Positions 1 to 7,204 of a stretch of 64,000 nt of DNA are shown here, piece by piece. Position 1 is the stretch's first letter, and each line of letters begins with the position of its first letter. A program made the position numbers and the translations under genes. The DNA comes from a bacterium (GTDB lineage Bacteria; Electryoneota; Electryoneia; Electryoneales; Electryoneaceae): contig JAHLLB010000013.1 in NCBI GenBank assembly GCA_020444425.1, positions 1 to 64,000 on the forward strand. The letters are read 5' to 3'. The notes under the pieces are model-generated. The model saw nothing but the letters and a program-made list of their open reading frames with translations. It had not been told where the DNA came from and did no database searches.

Positions 1-19
1 GATGGTTCGATTCAGATGC

Positions 20-128
20 ACACCGGGGACACTTAGCGGAGTAAGTGTCCCCGGTGTTGTGTCCCCGGTGTTGTGTCCCCGGTATTGTGTCCCCGGTGTT
101 GTGTCCCCGGTGTTGTGTCCGCGGTGTG
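20..128. repeat. 16-bp hairpin followed by six 14-bp tandem repeats
   Basis: Bases 20-35 and 42-57 form a perfect 16-bp inverted repeat (arm ACACCGGGGACACTTA, loop GCGGAG). Its right arm runs into six tandem copies of a 14-bp unit, GTGTCCCCGGTGTT, at 45-128; copies 1, 2, 4 and 5 are identical, while copies 3 and 6 carry changes. A sibling hairpin with the same GGGGACACTT core lies at 55255-55290. There is no spacer pattern, so it is not a CRISPR. It sits about 130 bp upstream of the first gene. Function is unknown. Confidence 0.85.
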
Positions 129-254
129 GTCACACCAAACCCAGTACCCTGCTTCAGAGGTCGCATCTCGCGGCAGGAACGTTTACCTTAGCTGTATTGT
201 GCTAAACACGAATCCGTTGTCGTGGAAGGACGGAATTCCGAGGAGACCCATACC

Positions 255-1601
255 ATGCCACGCCGAGTCGTTTCGTTTCTGCTACTCGCCCTGTTGCTGC
301 TGCCCTGCGCAACCACCTTTGCGCAGAACAGCCAGCTCGTATCCCGAGACATCGTCGTTTACACCCGTGACATCGCCGAAATCCAGGAAGTGCGCACCGT
401 CGAACTTGAGCGCGGACGCAACAGTGTGCGTCTCTTCGGCATCGCGCAGGATATCCTCGAGGGTAGCGTCAGCATCGAGGTCAGCGACGCTCAGGTGCGC
501 ACACACAGCATCGGCTTCACTGCCCTCGACTTCGACATCGACAAGTACTGGCAGGCGCAGGTCGGTGAGATGGTCAAGTTCAAACTCGATGATGGCGACA
601 AGATCGAGGGATTGCTGCGGATGTACCAGGACGACGACCTGTACATCCAGGAAGATGACGACTCCGAAGCGTTGACCGTGATCGACAAAGACCGGATCGA
701 GGGCAACAAGCTGGAGAACTTCGCGCCGCAGCTCTCGACCACGCCGTCTCTGCTCTGGGATTACACCGCTGAGAAACGTGACGAAGTTACCGTCCGTCTC
801 ACGTACCTGACCGAGGGTATGTACTGGACCGGTGAGCACAAGATCGTGCTCGAAGGCAACCGCGCCGGAATGATCTCGACCGCCGTCGTGGTTAACGAGA
901 CCGGGCTGAACCTGAGCTACGACACCATCAGCTTCATCGGCGGACACATTCACCTGGCGGGCGACCGCCGGCGTGTTGACCGGATGAATCCGGCGCCGGG
1001 CGCGATGGCGGGTGGTACCGAGTCGCGGTTCGGGGATGTGCGCCGCTGGCAGGCGGAAGACGGCGAATTGCTCGCAGATCACAACACGCGGATCGTGCTG
1101 CTGTCCGGACACGCCGCCGAGGTGAAGCGCAGCTACGTGTACGATGCGACCATCTTCGACGATCGCGTTTCCGCGCATGTCGAATTTGACGCGCAGGCAG
1201 CGTTGCCGTACGGGGATGTTCGTGTTTACGAAATCCTCGAGGGCACCTCGTTGTTCATCGGCGAGGACCGGATCGACGACACCCCACCGGGATCGCCGGT
1301 GGACCTGAACGTCGGCCAGGTGTTCGACATTACGGCGGAACGCACGCGCATGCACGAAGGCCGTGGCGAAGGCGACAACACGACGCAAACGTACTCGGTC
1401 AAACTCGGCAACTCCGGCGATGACGATGTCACCGTGCGAGTGCTGGAACGTGTGTTCGGTGACTGGACGATTCCCAGCGCGAACGTGGACAACACCCCGA
1501 TTGATGCGATCAAGGTCGATGCACGGACGGCGGCGTTTGATGTGCTCGTCCCGGCCGGCCAGACTGTTAACCTGACTTACGAGATCATCTATGAACGCTA
1601 G
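255..1601 (+). CDS. Secreted DUF4139-family protein
   Basis: A 448-residue protein with a clear signal peptide (residues 1-24, hydrophobic core FLLLALLLLP, cleavage after TTFA). The body matches the DUF4139 pattern: a YLTEGMYWTGEHKIVL block near residue 190, a VNETGLNLSYDTISFIGG block near 220, and the C-terminal half with FIGEDRIDDTPPGSPVDLNVGQ followed by paired beta strands ending in LTYEIIYER. The family is beta-rich and its biochemical role is not established. The ATG at 255 is chosen because GAGGAG lies just upstream at 239-244; the start 33 nt earlier lacks a signal peptide at its end. The stop overlaps the next gene by 11 nt, so the two are probably translationally coupled. Location is probably periplasm or cell surface. 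Confidence 0.82.
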   Translation: MPRRVVSFLLLALLLLPCATTFAQNSQLVSRDIVVYTRDIAEIQEVRTVELERGRNSVRLFGIAQDILEGSVSIEVSDAQVRTHSIGFTALDFDIDKYWQAQVGEMVKFKLDDGDKIEGLLRMYQDDDLYIQEDDDSEALTVIDKDRIEGNKLENFAPQLSTTPSLLWDYTAEKRDEVTVRLTYLTEGMYWTGEHKIVLEGNRAGMISTAVVVNETGLNLSYDTISFIGGHIHLAGDRRRVDRMNPAPGAMAGGTESRFGDVRRWQAEDGELLADHNTRIVLLSGHAAEVKRSYVYDATIFDDRVSAHVEFDAQAALPYGDVRVYEILEGTSLFIGEDRIDDTPPGSPVDLNVGQVFDITAERTRMHEGRGEGDNTTQTYSVKLGNSGDDDVTVRVLERVFGDWTIPSANVDNTPIDAIKVDARTAAFDVLVPAGQTVNLTYEIIYER

Positions 1602-2553
1602 GCACTGGCTGCACCGAGCGGGCCTCGTCGCCCTGCTGCTGCCGTTGGCCCTGTTCACCGGTTGTGGCGGTGATGGCGGCAGCGACACCCCGGACGACTC
1701 CATCGACGCAGACCGCACGTTGATCGTGGAGAACGCCGACTATCCGGTCTGGATCGATGGCGACAGCTTCCTGTTCAACTACTCGGACGATTCCGGCACA
1801 CAGGGCCTGTTCCGCAGCGACCTCGACGGGAATGTGACCGAAGTGTACGGCGAAGCGAAAAACGATGACTATGTCGTATCGCCGTCCGGCACCTGGGCCG
1901 CTTTCAGCACACCCGCCCTCGACGGTGGCGTGGTTGTTGTCGAACTTTCCAACCCGCCGGGCGAGCCGATCCTGCTGCTGCAAGGCGGGAAACGGCCGGA
2001 CTTCATCGACGATGACACCGTGGTGATGGAAAACGCCAGCGGCGTGATCGGCTGGGTCGATGTGGCCGATCCGGGCGTGTTCAACACGCTCGTCAACGGC
2101 GGCTGGCCGGTGGTGAACGGGGATGGAACCAAAATCGCGTTTCTCACCCATCCGTCCGGTTTCAACCTGAACATCCTGACGCTGGCGACATCGGACATCG
2201 TGCAAGTCGTCACCGACGTCGGCTCCGACTACTGCTGGAATCCGACGGCGGACGAGCTGTTCGTCAGCCAACTGGCCGCGAACACGTTGACGCAGGTGCT
2301 GCAGATTAACGTCACTGGCGAATCCTATTCGGTGTTCATCGCCGCCGGGACACGTCCGAGTGTCAGCGCGGACGGCACCCACTTCTTCTGCGATCTGCTT
2401 AGCGGCGAAACATTGAGCGGCATTCAGTACATCAACCTGGAAACTGGCCGCGAAGGCGAGATCCGCGGGACACAGGTTCCCGCCGCCGCGCCGAGCGGAA
2501 CCCGGTTGCTGACCGAACAGTCCCAGAACATCTACCTGCTCGAATTTGAGTGA
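1591..2553 (+). CDS. Lipoprotein with TolB-like beta-propeller repeats
   Basis: 320 residues. The N-terminus is a lipoprotein signal peptide with lipobox L-F-T-G-C, so Cys25 would be lipidated. The rest is WD40/TolB-like beta-propeller sequence, with recurring blades such as DGDSFLFNYSDDSGTQGLF, SPSGTWAAFSTPALDGGVV, NGDGTKIAFLTHP and SADGTHFFCDLLSGET. It begins inside the last codons of the DUF4139 gene and ends just before the DUF2141 gene, making the middle of a three-gene operon of envelope proteins. No enzymatic motif is visible; a ligand- or protein-binding role in the envelope is inferred. Confidence 0.8.
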   Translation: MNARHWLHRAGLVALLLPLALFTGCGGDGGSDTPDDSIDADRTLIVENADYPVWIDGDSFLFNYSDDSGTQGLFRSDLDGNVTEVYGEAKNDDYVVSPSGTWAAFSTPALDGGVVVVELSNPPGEPILLLQGGKRPDFIDDDTVVMENASGVIGWVDVADPGVFNTLVNGGWPVVNGDGTKIAFLTHPSGFNLNILTLATSDIVQVVTDVGSDYCWNPTADELFVSQLAANTLTQVLQINVTGESYSVFIAAGTRPSVSADGTHFFCDLLSGETLSGIQYINLETGREGEIRGTQVPAAAPSGTRLLTEQSQNIYLLEFE

Positions 2554-2563
2554 TCTACGGCCT

Positions 2564-3061
2564 ATGAGTGCACGATACCTGATCCCGGCGGCACTGGCAG
2601 CTCTGCTGCTCGCACCGCCGGTTTTTGCTCAACCGTCCGATTCGACGGCGGATTCCACCGAAGCGCAGCACGCCGCAACGGCGGACTCGGCGGGCGTGGA
2701 TGTGACCTTCGATATCTCCGGCTTCCGCAACGATGACGGCCTGCTGATGCTGGCGCTGCACAACAGTGAAGACACCTTCCCAAAGAAGCCGGAAGAAGCG
2801 TTCCGGCTGGCGACCGCCGAGATCATCAAGGGTCAGGTGACGATCACGTTCGTCAATCTGCCGCCCGGTGAGTACGCGCTGATCTACTTCCATGACGAAG
2901 ATTTGGACGAGGAACTCGACAGCAACTTCCTCCGCATCCCGAAAGAAGGGTACGGCACCTCGACCGTGGTAAAAGCTGGCGGGCCACCGTCTTGGGATGA
3001 CGCCGTGTTCGAGGTTACGGAAAAGCCGGTCCGGCAGGCCCTCGAGGTGAAGTACTGGTGA
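2564..3061 (+). CDS. Secreted DUF2141-family protein
   Basis: 165 residues from the ATG at 2564 (a TTG start at 2546 is possible but would precede the signal peptide by six residues). Signal peptide is MSARYLIPAALAALLLAPPVFA. The mature part matches DUF2141: a DVTFDISGFRNDDGLLMLALHN strand, an ITFVNLPPGEYALIYFHDED turn, and LGIP-like LRIPKEGYGTS. DUF2141 proteins are small secreted Ig-like proteins of unknown function. It is the third gene of the operon starting at 255. No terminator is visible directly after it; the downstream region is repeat-rich. Confidence 0.82.
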   Translation: MSARYLIPAALAALLLAPPVFAQPSDSTADSTEAQHAATADSAGVDVTFDISGFRNDDGLLMLALHNSEDTFPKKPEEAFRLATAEIIKGQVTITFVNLPPGEYALIYFHDEDLDEELDSNFLRIPKEGYGTSTVVKAGGPPSWDDAVFEVTEKPVRQALEVKYW

Positions 3062-3120
3062 TGCTCGGGTTGTGTGGGCTATAGGCTATAGGCTACAGGG
3101 TGTGGGCTATTGGCTGTCGT
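3062..3120. repeat. Degenerate GGCTATA tract after stop codon
   Basis: Directly after the stop codon come irregular direct repeats of the word GGCTATA/GGCTACA/GGCTATT with a period of 7-8. The same theme recurs after the epimerase gene at 47369-47402 and, in the minus-strand sense, after the porin gene at 55440-55470. Confidence 0.6.
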
Positions 3121-3122
3121 GG

Positions 3123-3290
3123 AAGGGGACGTCTGGCGGCACTTGGTGAAGGTCGTCCGGTGAGTCTTCCCAAGATCACTCGCTGTCGGAGGTTTGCTGT
3201 GAGGATGGGGCTTGTGCCGACAGGTGTCCCCGGAACCTGCGGATGAGCCGCGATAGCCGCCGAAACTGACCGGCGGTCAATCACAGGCAG
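3123..3290. repeat. Long intergenic repeat F, left copy
   Basis: About 168 bp that match 5829-5997 in the same orientation by eye. Shared blocks include GGGGAC-TCTGGCGGCA, GGTCGTCCGGTGAGTCTT, CTTGTGCCGACAGGTGTCCC, GGAACCTGCGGAT and ATAGCCGCCGAAAC. The two copies flank the peptidylarginine-deiminase-like gene. The end of the element (GAGCCGCGATAGCC to CAATCAC) resembles the start of repeat G at 47742 and 49636. Confidence 0.8.
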
Positions 3291-3312
3291 CTGTCGTTGA
3301 AACGGTTTTTCA

Positions 3313-3391
3313 TCCCGGACTGAAGTCCGAGGACGTGGGTACGGTGAAACCTTGTATCTCAACCAATCCCGGGCTGAAGCCCGAGGGCATG
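3313..3391. repeat. Two copies of palindrome family B
   Basis: Two related hairpins, TCCCGGACTGAAGTCCGAGG (3313-3332) and TCCCGGGCTGAAGCCCGAGG (3367-3386). The inverted arms (GGACT/AGTCC and GGGCT/AGCCC) vary together, so pairing is conserved although the sequence differs. Further members are at 10013-10030, 47615-47639, 47671-47694 and 55175-55202. From 3392 to about 3640 I see nothing coding. Confidence 0.75.
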
Positions 3392-3643
3392 CCGATCCTG
3401 CTCCAAGCGGCGCTGGATTATCGATCCAAAGCCAGAATCTCAAGCCCCTGAACTCAGGACTCAGGACAGCTATTTCACCAATGTCACCTTGTGGCTCGTC
3501 GAACGGTTCCCCTGCCATGCCCGGATCAAGCAAGCCATGAACGCCGACGCGGGACATGGGTAAGTAGCAAGCCACGTCTCAAAAATCAGGATCGCACTTT
3601 CAACAGGGCATTGCAAGCACCCGGAAACGGAGACACAATAAAA

Positions 3644-3669
3644 CCGCCACGGATCAACGTCCGTGGCGG
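3644..3669 (-). terminator. Rho-independent terminator of the deiminase gene
   Basis: A 10-bp perfect stem, CCGCCACGGA pairing with TCCGTGGCGG, with a 6-nt loop. On the minus strand the stem is followed by TTTTATTGT. It lies about 60 nt beyond the stop of the minus-strand gene at 3730. Confidence 0.75.
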
Positions 3670-3671
3670 CT

Positions 3672-3726
3672 GGATATCCGCTGCTGTCTTTTACTGCTTT
3701 GCATCCGCTGCGTCTTTTGCGTCAGT
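3672..3726. repeat. Degenerate GCAAAAGACGC tract after deiminase stop
   Basis: Read on the minus strand directly after the stop codon, this is a run of related words (GCAACTGACGCAAAAGACGC, GATGCAAAGCAGTAAAAGAC). The same vocabulary appears directly after the stop of the OPT transporter gene at 9698-9760. Confidence 0.6.
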
Positions 3727-3729
3727 TGC

Positions 3730-5538
3730 TTACTTCAGGAGCGTCACTTTGCGCACCTGGTTGAACAGGCCCGGCACGGTCGCCTGCACGAAATAGACGC
3801 CGCTGCTGAGGTCGCGGCCGTCCAGGGTCAACGTATGCTCGCCGGCATTGGCGCGGCCGTTGAACAACGTCGCAACCCGCTGGCCGCTCACGTTGTACAC
3901 GTGCACCTGCACCTCCGACCGTTGCGGCAGATTCAGCTGCAGACTGGCCGTCGGGTTGAACGGGTTCGGGTACGCTTCGCTCAGCGCGTAGCTGGCCGGG
4001 AGGCCGCCACGCCGGTCGCTGACGGAGGTGACGGACGGATCAATCAGTGTCCAGCCGAGATCATCCGGACCCGGCGCGATGCCGGTCTTGGTGAAACTGA
4101 ACATATCCTCGGCGACAATCTGCTGATCCACGCTGAACCGTGCCCAGTATTCGTATTCACCGCCCGGGATGTTGCCCGGTACATTCTGGGTCAGCGTCGC
4201 GGTGGTGATTGTCTGGTTCGGCTGCAAGGTCAGGTTCGGATAGTTGAGGATCGGGCCGTAGGTGCCGCCCATCGGCGTGATCACTTCCGTCCACGCCGCC
4301 CCGCTCAACACCTGGTCGGTATTGTTGCTGACAACGGCGCTGAACTGGAAGCTGCCGCCGCCCCACGGAATCACGATCGGTTCACCAAGCGGCAGCAATT
4401 CAACGGCTGCCAGCGGTTCGACCGGATACGGAATTTCAACGGCAACACAGTGCAGTTCGCCACCAAGCGGCGCGATCTGGTTGCAGTTGACGCCGACAAC
4501 GTCCCAGTCCGGACCCAGCGCGGACTCGTACACGGCAATCGCATCGCTATCGGTCGCGAGGCCGTAGGTTGGGATGATCGCCTTGCCGTTCAGCAGGATG
4601 CTGTTGGTGTACGTCTTGTAATAGCCGCCGGAATAGTTCGGCATCGGGATGCGGACGATGTTGAACGTGCCGCCGTTCGCCGTCGGAACGTTGTCCATGT
4701 ACGCCGCGTGGCCTTCGACCAGGTCGTAGTTGACATCGTTCTGGTTGAATTCCGCGACGATGATCGTGGAATCATTGACCATCTTCGCCCAGATGTCGAT
4801 ATGGCCGGTGCCATCGTTGGCGATGCGCTCGAAGATGTGCAGGTTGTCGATGCCGAAATAGTCGTGGTAAATCTGCTCAACGTCGTCAACATCGTAGCCG
4901 GGGTTAGCGTCGAGAACACGGGTCGACATCATCATCGTGCCGTGCCCGTCGTTCATCATGTTGCCACCTTCGTGGTACAGGTTCGGCCCGTAATAGCCGT
5001 AGTCCCACTGATCGGCGAGCCATTCGGGGATGTAGTCATCGTTCGGACGGCTGTTGTAGTACCGCAAATCGACGATTGACCACTCGCCCATGTCATCCAC
5101 GAACCACGGGCCGAAATCTCGCACCCAGATGGCGTCCGTAGTGACGAACAGCCACTCGACATTGTCCAGCCCGACGCCGTAGTTCGCCAGCGAGTTGATG
5201 CACGAGTTCTGATCGTTTGTGTTCGCGACGAGGATGTAGACGAGGCCCGTATCCTGCGCGTTGTCAACGATACCGGCGAAGATGTCCGGGAAGTAGAACG
5301 GCCAGCGGACGAGAATTCCTTCCTTCGGTTCAAATTCACCGTCCAGGTACACCGGGTTGTCCGGCGGGGGAGTCAGGGTGGCGATTTGCGGCGGACCCTG
5401 CGTCATCCGCTCCTGCTGTGTCATCCAACGGGGGAGTGGCTCTTCACCGCCGGGGAGGGTATCCGCCTGCGCCAGCCCGGCGAAAGCGAATGCGGCAACC
5501 AGCAAGGCTGCAAACAACATCAGTGGCAATCGGTTCAC
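3730..5538 (-). CDS. Secreted peptidylarginine/agmatine-deiminase-like enzyme with T9SS sorting domain
   Basis: 602 residues from the GTG at 5538, which has GAGG five bases upstream and leads straight into a signal peptide (hydrophobic core LMLFAALLVAAFAFAG). Residues about 55-375 are an agmatine deiminase/PAD_porph domain. Visible catalytic elements are WVRDFGPW (Asp141), GHIDIWAK (His246, Asp248), YTNSILLN (Asn312) and GGELHC (Cys364). As I recall, the Porphyromonas gingivalis peptidylarginine deiminase uses Asp130, His236, Asp238, Asn297 and Cys351, which is nearly the same spacing. Of its two substrate-carboxylate arginines (NRPRPND), only the second is kept here (YNSRPND). The C-terminus is a T9SS sorting domain (EAYPNPFNPTASL, ending VTLLK), so surface or extracellular location is expected. 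The reaction would be arginine (peptidyl or agmatine) to citrulline plus ammonia. A single-gene unit with its own terminator, bracketed by repeat F. Confidence 0.88.
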   Translation of the reverse strand: MNRLPLMLFAALLVAAFAFAGLAQADTLPGGEEPLPRWMTQQERMTQGPPQIATLTPPPDNPVYLDGEFEPKEGILVRWPFYFPDIFAGIVDNAQDTGLVYILVANTNDQNSCINSLANYGVGLDNVEWLFVTTDAIWVRDFGPWFVDDMGEWSIVDLRYYNSRPNDDYIPEWLADQWDYGYYGPNLYHEGGNMMNDGHGTMMMSTRVLDANPGYDVDDVEQIYHDYFGIDNLHIFERIANDGTGHIDIWAKMVNDSTIIVAEFNQNDVNYDLVEGHAAYMDNVPTANGGTFNIVRIPMPNYSGGYYKTYTNSILLNGKAIIPTYGLATDSDAIAVYESALGPDWDVVGVNCNQIAPLGGELHCVAVEIPYPVEPLAAVELLPLGEPIVIPWGGGSFQFSAVVSNNTDQVLSGAAWTEVITPMGGTYGPILNYPNLTLQPNQTITTATLTQNVPGNIPGGEYEYWARFSVDQQIVAEDMFSFTKTGIAPGPDDLGWTLIDPSVTSVSDRRGGLPASYALSEAYPNPFNPTASLQLNLPQRSEVQVHVYNVSGQRVATLFNGRANAGEHTLTLDGRDLSSGVYFVQATVPGLFNQVRKVTLLK

Positions 5539-5828
5539 GGTATCCTCGTCGTTAAATCCGTCCAATAAGAAGTAGGTCGCTCAATGTAGCGGACGGGGTG
5601 GGATAGAGCAACGACAGTCCTCAAAACCTCGAAGGTTCTCTTGGATCCTGAAAAAGAGGATCATCGCATGGGTGGTTTTGATGTGAGGTGGGTGGCCCGG
5701 GTCATCGTGTGACCCCGGTTTCACCAGGCAGTATGACTTGCCCGGGTCAAGTTGTTTTCTGGGTAATACGCAGCTGCTGCTGCCTCTTGCCCGTGGTGCA
5801 AAAAATGACAACGCGGAAGTCAGCCCCT

Positions 5829-5997
5829 GAAGGGGACATCTGGCGGCAGTCGGTCACGGTCGTCCGGTGAGTCTTGCCAGGATCGTCATCCATTGGAGAA
5901 TTGCTGTGAGGCTGGTCTTGTGCCGACAGGTGTCCCCAGGAACCTGCGGATAAGCCGAGATAGCCGCCGAAACACACCGGCGGTCAATCACGGGCAC
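5829..5997. repeat. Long intergenic repeat F, right copy
   Basis: Direct copy of 3123-3290, on the upstream side of the deiminase gene. Its final third (GATAAGCCGAGATAGCC to CAATCACGGGCACCA) is also the first module of repeat G. The stretch 5539-5828 upstream of the deiminase start shows no gene and no feature I can name. Confidence 0.8.
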
Positions 5998-6097
5998 CAA
6001 CACCTTGTTCTTGCCCGTGTTGGCTCTGACAACACGGATTCGAATTGGTTTCTTCCGACCGTCGGATGATCCCCACTGGCGGAGCCATCAGGGGCAC
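5950..6097. repeat. Variant of long intergenic repeat G
   Basis: It begins ATAAGCCGAGATA, passes through ATCACGGGCACCA, and ends GGCGGAGCCATCAGGGGCAC. These start and end modules are shared with 47742-47981 and 49636-49847, but the middle is different. It overlaps the end of repeat F, showing that the two long repeats are built from common modules. Confidence 0.65.
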
Positions 6098-6132
6098 GTG
6101 GCGTCTACACCCTGCCTGGGGTCATATGGCAA

Positions 6133-6951
6133 TTACACTCTGCTTGAGCGCACTTCCTTGATGTACCGCGCCAGCTTTTTCTCGTCCAATGCGCCATTGC
6201 TGCGGACACCAGAACAGATATCGACACCAGCCGGACGGACACGTTTGATCGCGTCCGCGACATTGTCCGGCGTCAACCCACCGGCGAGGAAGACCGGAAT
6301 CCGTACCGAGCGCACGATCTCCGCGCTGATGTCCCAGTCATGGGTTTTCCCTGTTCCACCGAGCACCGGCACCTTCGCGTTCGGCGATCCGCTGTCGAGC
6401 AGCAGCATGTCGGCGTGCGGAGCGAGCTCACGCGCGGTGGTGACCGCTTCCGGGCCGGACACATGCACCACCGGCATCAGCTTGATGTTCGGCAGCCAGA
6501 CCCGCAACTCGCGCAGTTGGTTGGACGACAACCGTGTACACAGCTGCAGCACCCGCGCGCCGGTCTTGCCCTGTTGACGCACGATCATGTCGACATCGTT
6601 CAAGCTGGTCAGCAGCACGGTCGGGCGCGCGTCCTCGAGGCCGCTGACAATGTCCGCGATCTCGTCGTCCGAGATCGGACCCGGACCGGACGGCATCGCT
6701 GAAACCAGGCCGAGGTAGTTCGCGCCGTGTTTCAACGCGAGCCGCGCTTCCTGCACGTTCTGAATGCAGCAAATCTTGATCGTCAGCGGGTTGGCGGAAG
6801 TGTCCGTTCCCGGCTGTGGCGCGTGCGACCGTTTGCGGCGGGTAAACAGCGACACCAGCACACCCAGCAGGCTCAACGCCCCGACCACGATCAACAGCCA
6901 CGGGCCGCCGATCATCTTCAGCTTCTTCAAATTCACCGGTATTCGTTTCAC
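6133..6951 (-). CDS. Membrane-anchored TrpF (phosphoribosylanthranilate isomerase) paralog
   Basis: 272 residues from a GTG at 6951. Residues 14-36 form one transmembrane segment followed by RRKR; residues 57-270 are a TrpF-type (beta/alpha)8 domain. TrpF marks present: KICCI with Cys61 at the catalytic base position, LLLDSGS with Asp186 at the catalytic acid position, VLGGTGKTHDW, and the phosphate-binding LAGGLTPDNV. The usual substrate-binding SxR segment after strand 2 is replaced by SAMPSGPGP, without Arg. A membrane anchor is not normal for TrpF, which is soluble and cytosolic. No other tryptophan gene is nearby, so a role in tryptophan synthesis is doubtful; it may be a divergent paralog acting on another ligand. 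Transcribed divergently from the OPT transporter gene. Confidence 0.75.
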   Translation of the reverse strand: MKRIPVNLKKLKMIGGPWLLIVVGALSLLGVLVSLFTRRKRSHAPQPGTDTSANPLTIKICCIQNVQEARLALKHGANYLGLVSAMPSGPGPISDDEIADIVSGLEDARPTVLLTSLNDVDMIVRQQGKTGARVLQLCTRLSSNQLRELRVWLPNIKLMPVVHVSGPEAVTTARELAPHADMLLLDSGSPNAKVPVLGGTGKTHDWDISAEIVRSVRIPVFLAGGLTPDNVADAIKRVRPAGVDICSGVRSNGALDEKKLARYIKEVRSSRV

Positions 6952-7131
6952 TGTCCGCGTGTCCTGTTGGCAACGTCCTGCCGTTGAAAGTTGCTCCGAT
7001 AGTATCCCACTCTCCCTGCCGATGCAAGAGGAGCGGGCTCACGCGGCTACCCGTGATCCATTCCACGCATGCTGCCACGCGACCCGATCCGGATAAAGAC
7101 TCCCGAGATCCAACCTTTTTGCTTGCTCGTC

Positions 7132-7149
7132 TGTTAGGAACCACTAACA
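7132..7149. promoter_or_regulatory. Inverted repeat TGTTAG-N6-CTAACA
   Basis: A 6-bp inverted repeat with 6-bp spacer in the divergent region between the TrpF paralog and the OPT gene. The same GTTAG-N6-CTAAC arrangement occurs at 34825-34840, upstream of the muramidase gene. A second small inverted repeat, TTCGT-AGA-ACGAA, follows at about 7157-7169. A regulator binding site is possible but unproven. Confidence 0.3.
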
Positions 7150-7204
7150 TTCATTGTTCGTAGAACGAATACGTGTTTTTCACCAACCCCCGTCCAGGAG
7201 GCCC

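Noticed and set aside
1..22. GGTTCGATTC at the window start as the end of a tRNA
   Set aside because: Resembles a T-loop, but the expected paired stem and acceptor sequence do not follow and the rest would lie outside the window.
45..128. Six regularly spaced repeats as a possible CRISPR array
   Set aside because: The 14-bp units are directly adjacent with no spacers, and no cas genes are in the window.
282..1718. Long open frame of 478 codons on the minus strand
   Set aside because: It lies antisense to the DUF4139 gene and its successor, which have signal peptides, ribosome binding sites and recognisable domains. GC-rich DNA gives many such antisense frames (also at 3835-5079, 17326-19512, 20268-21926, 26956-28299, 32541-34025 and others).
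6133..6951. Canonical trpF
   Set aside because: Membrane anchor, missing substrate Arg and no trp neighbours argue against a simple assignment.
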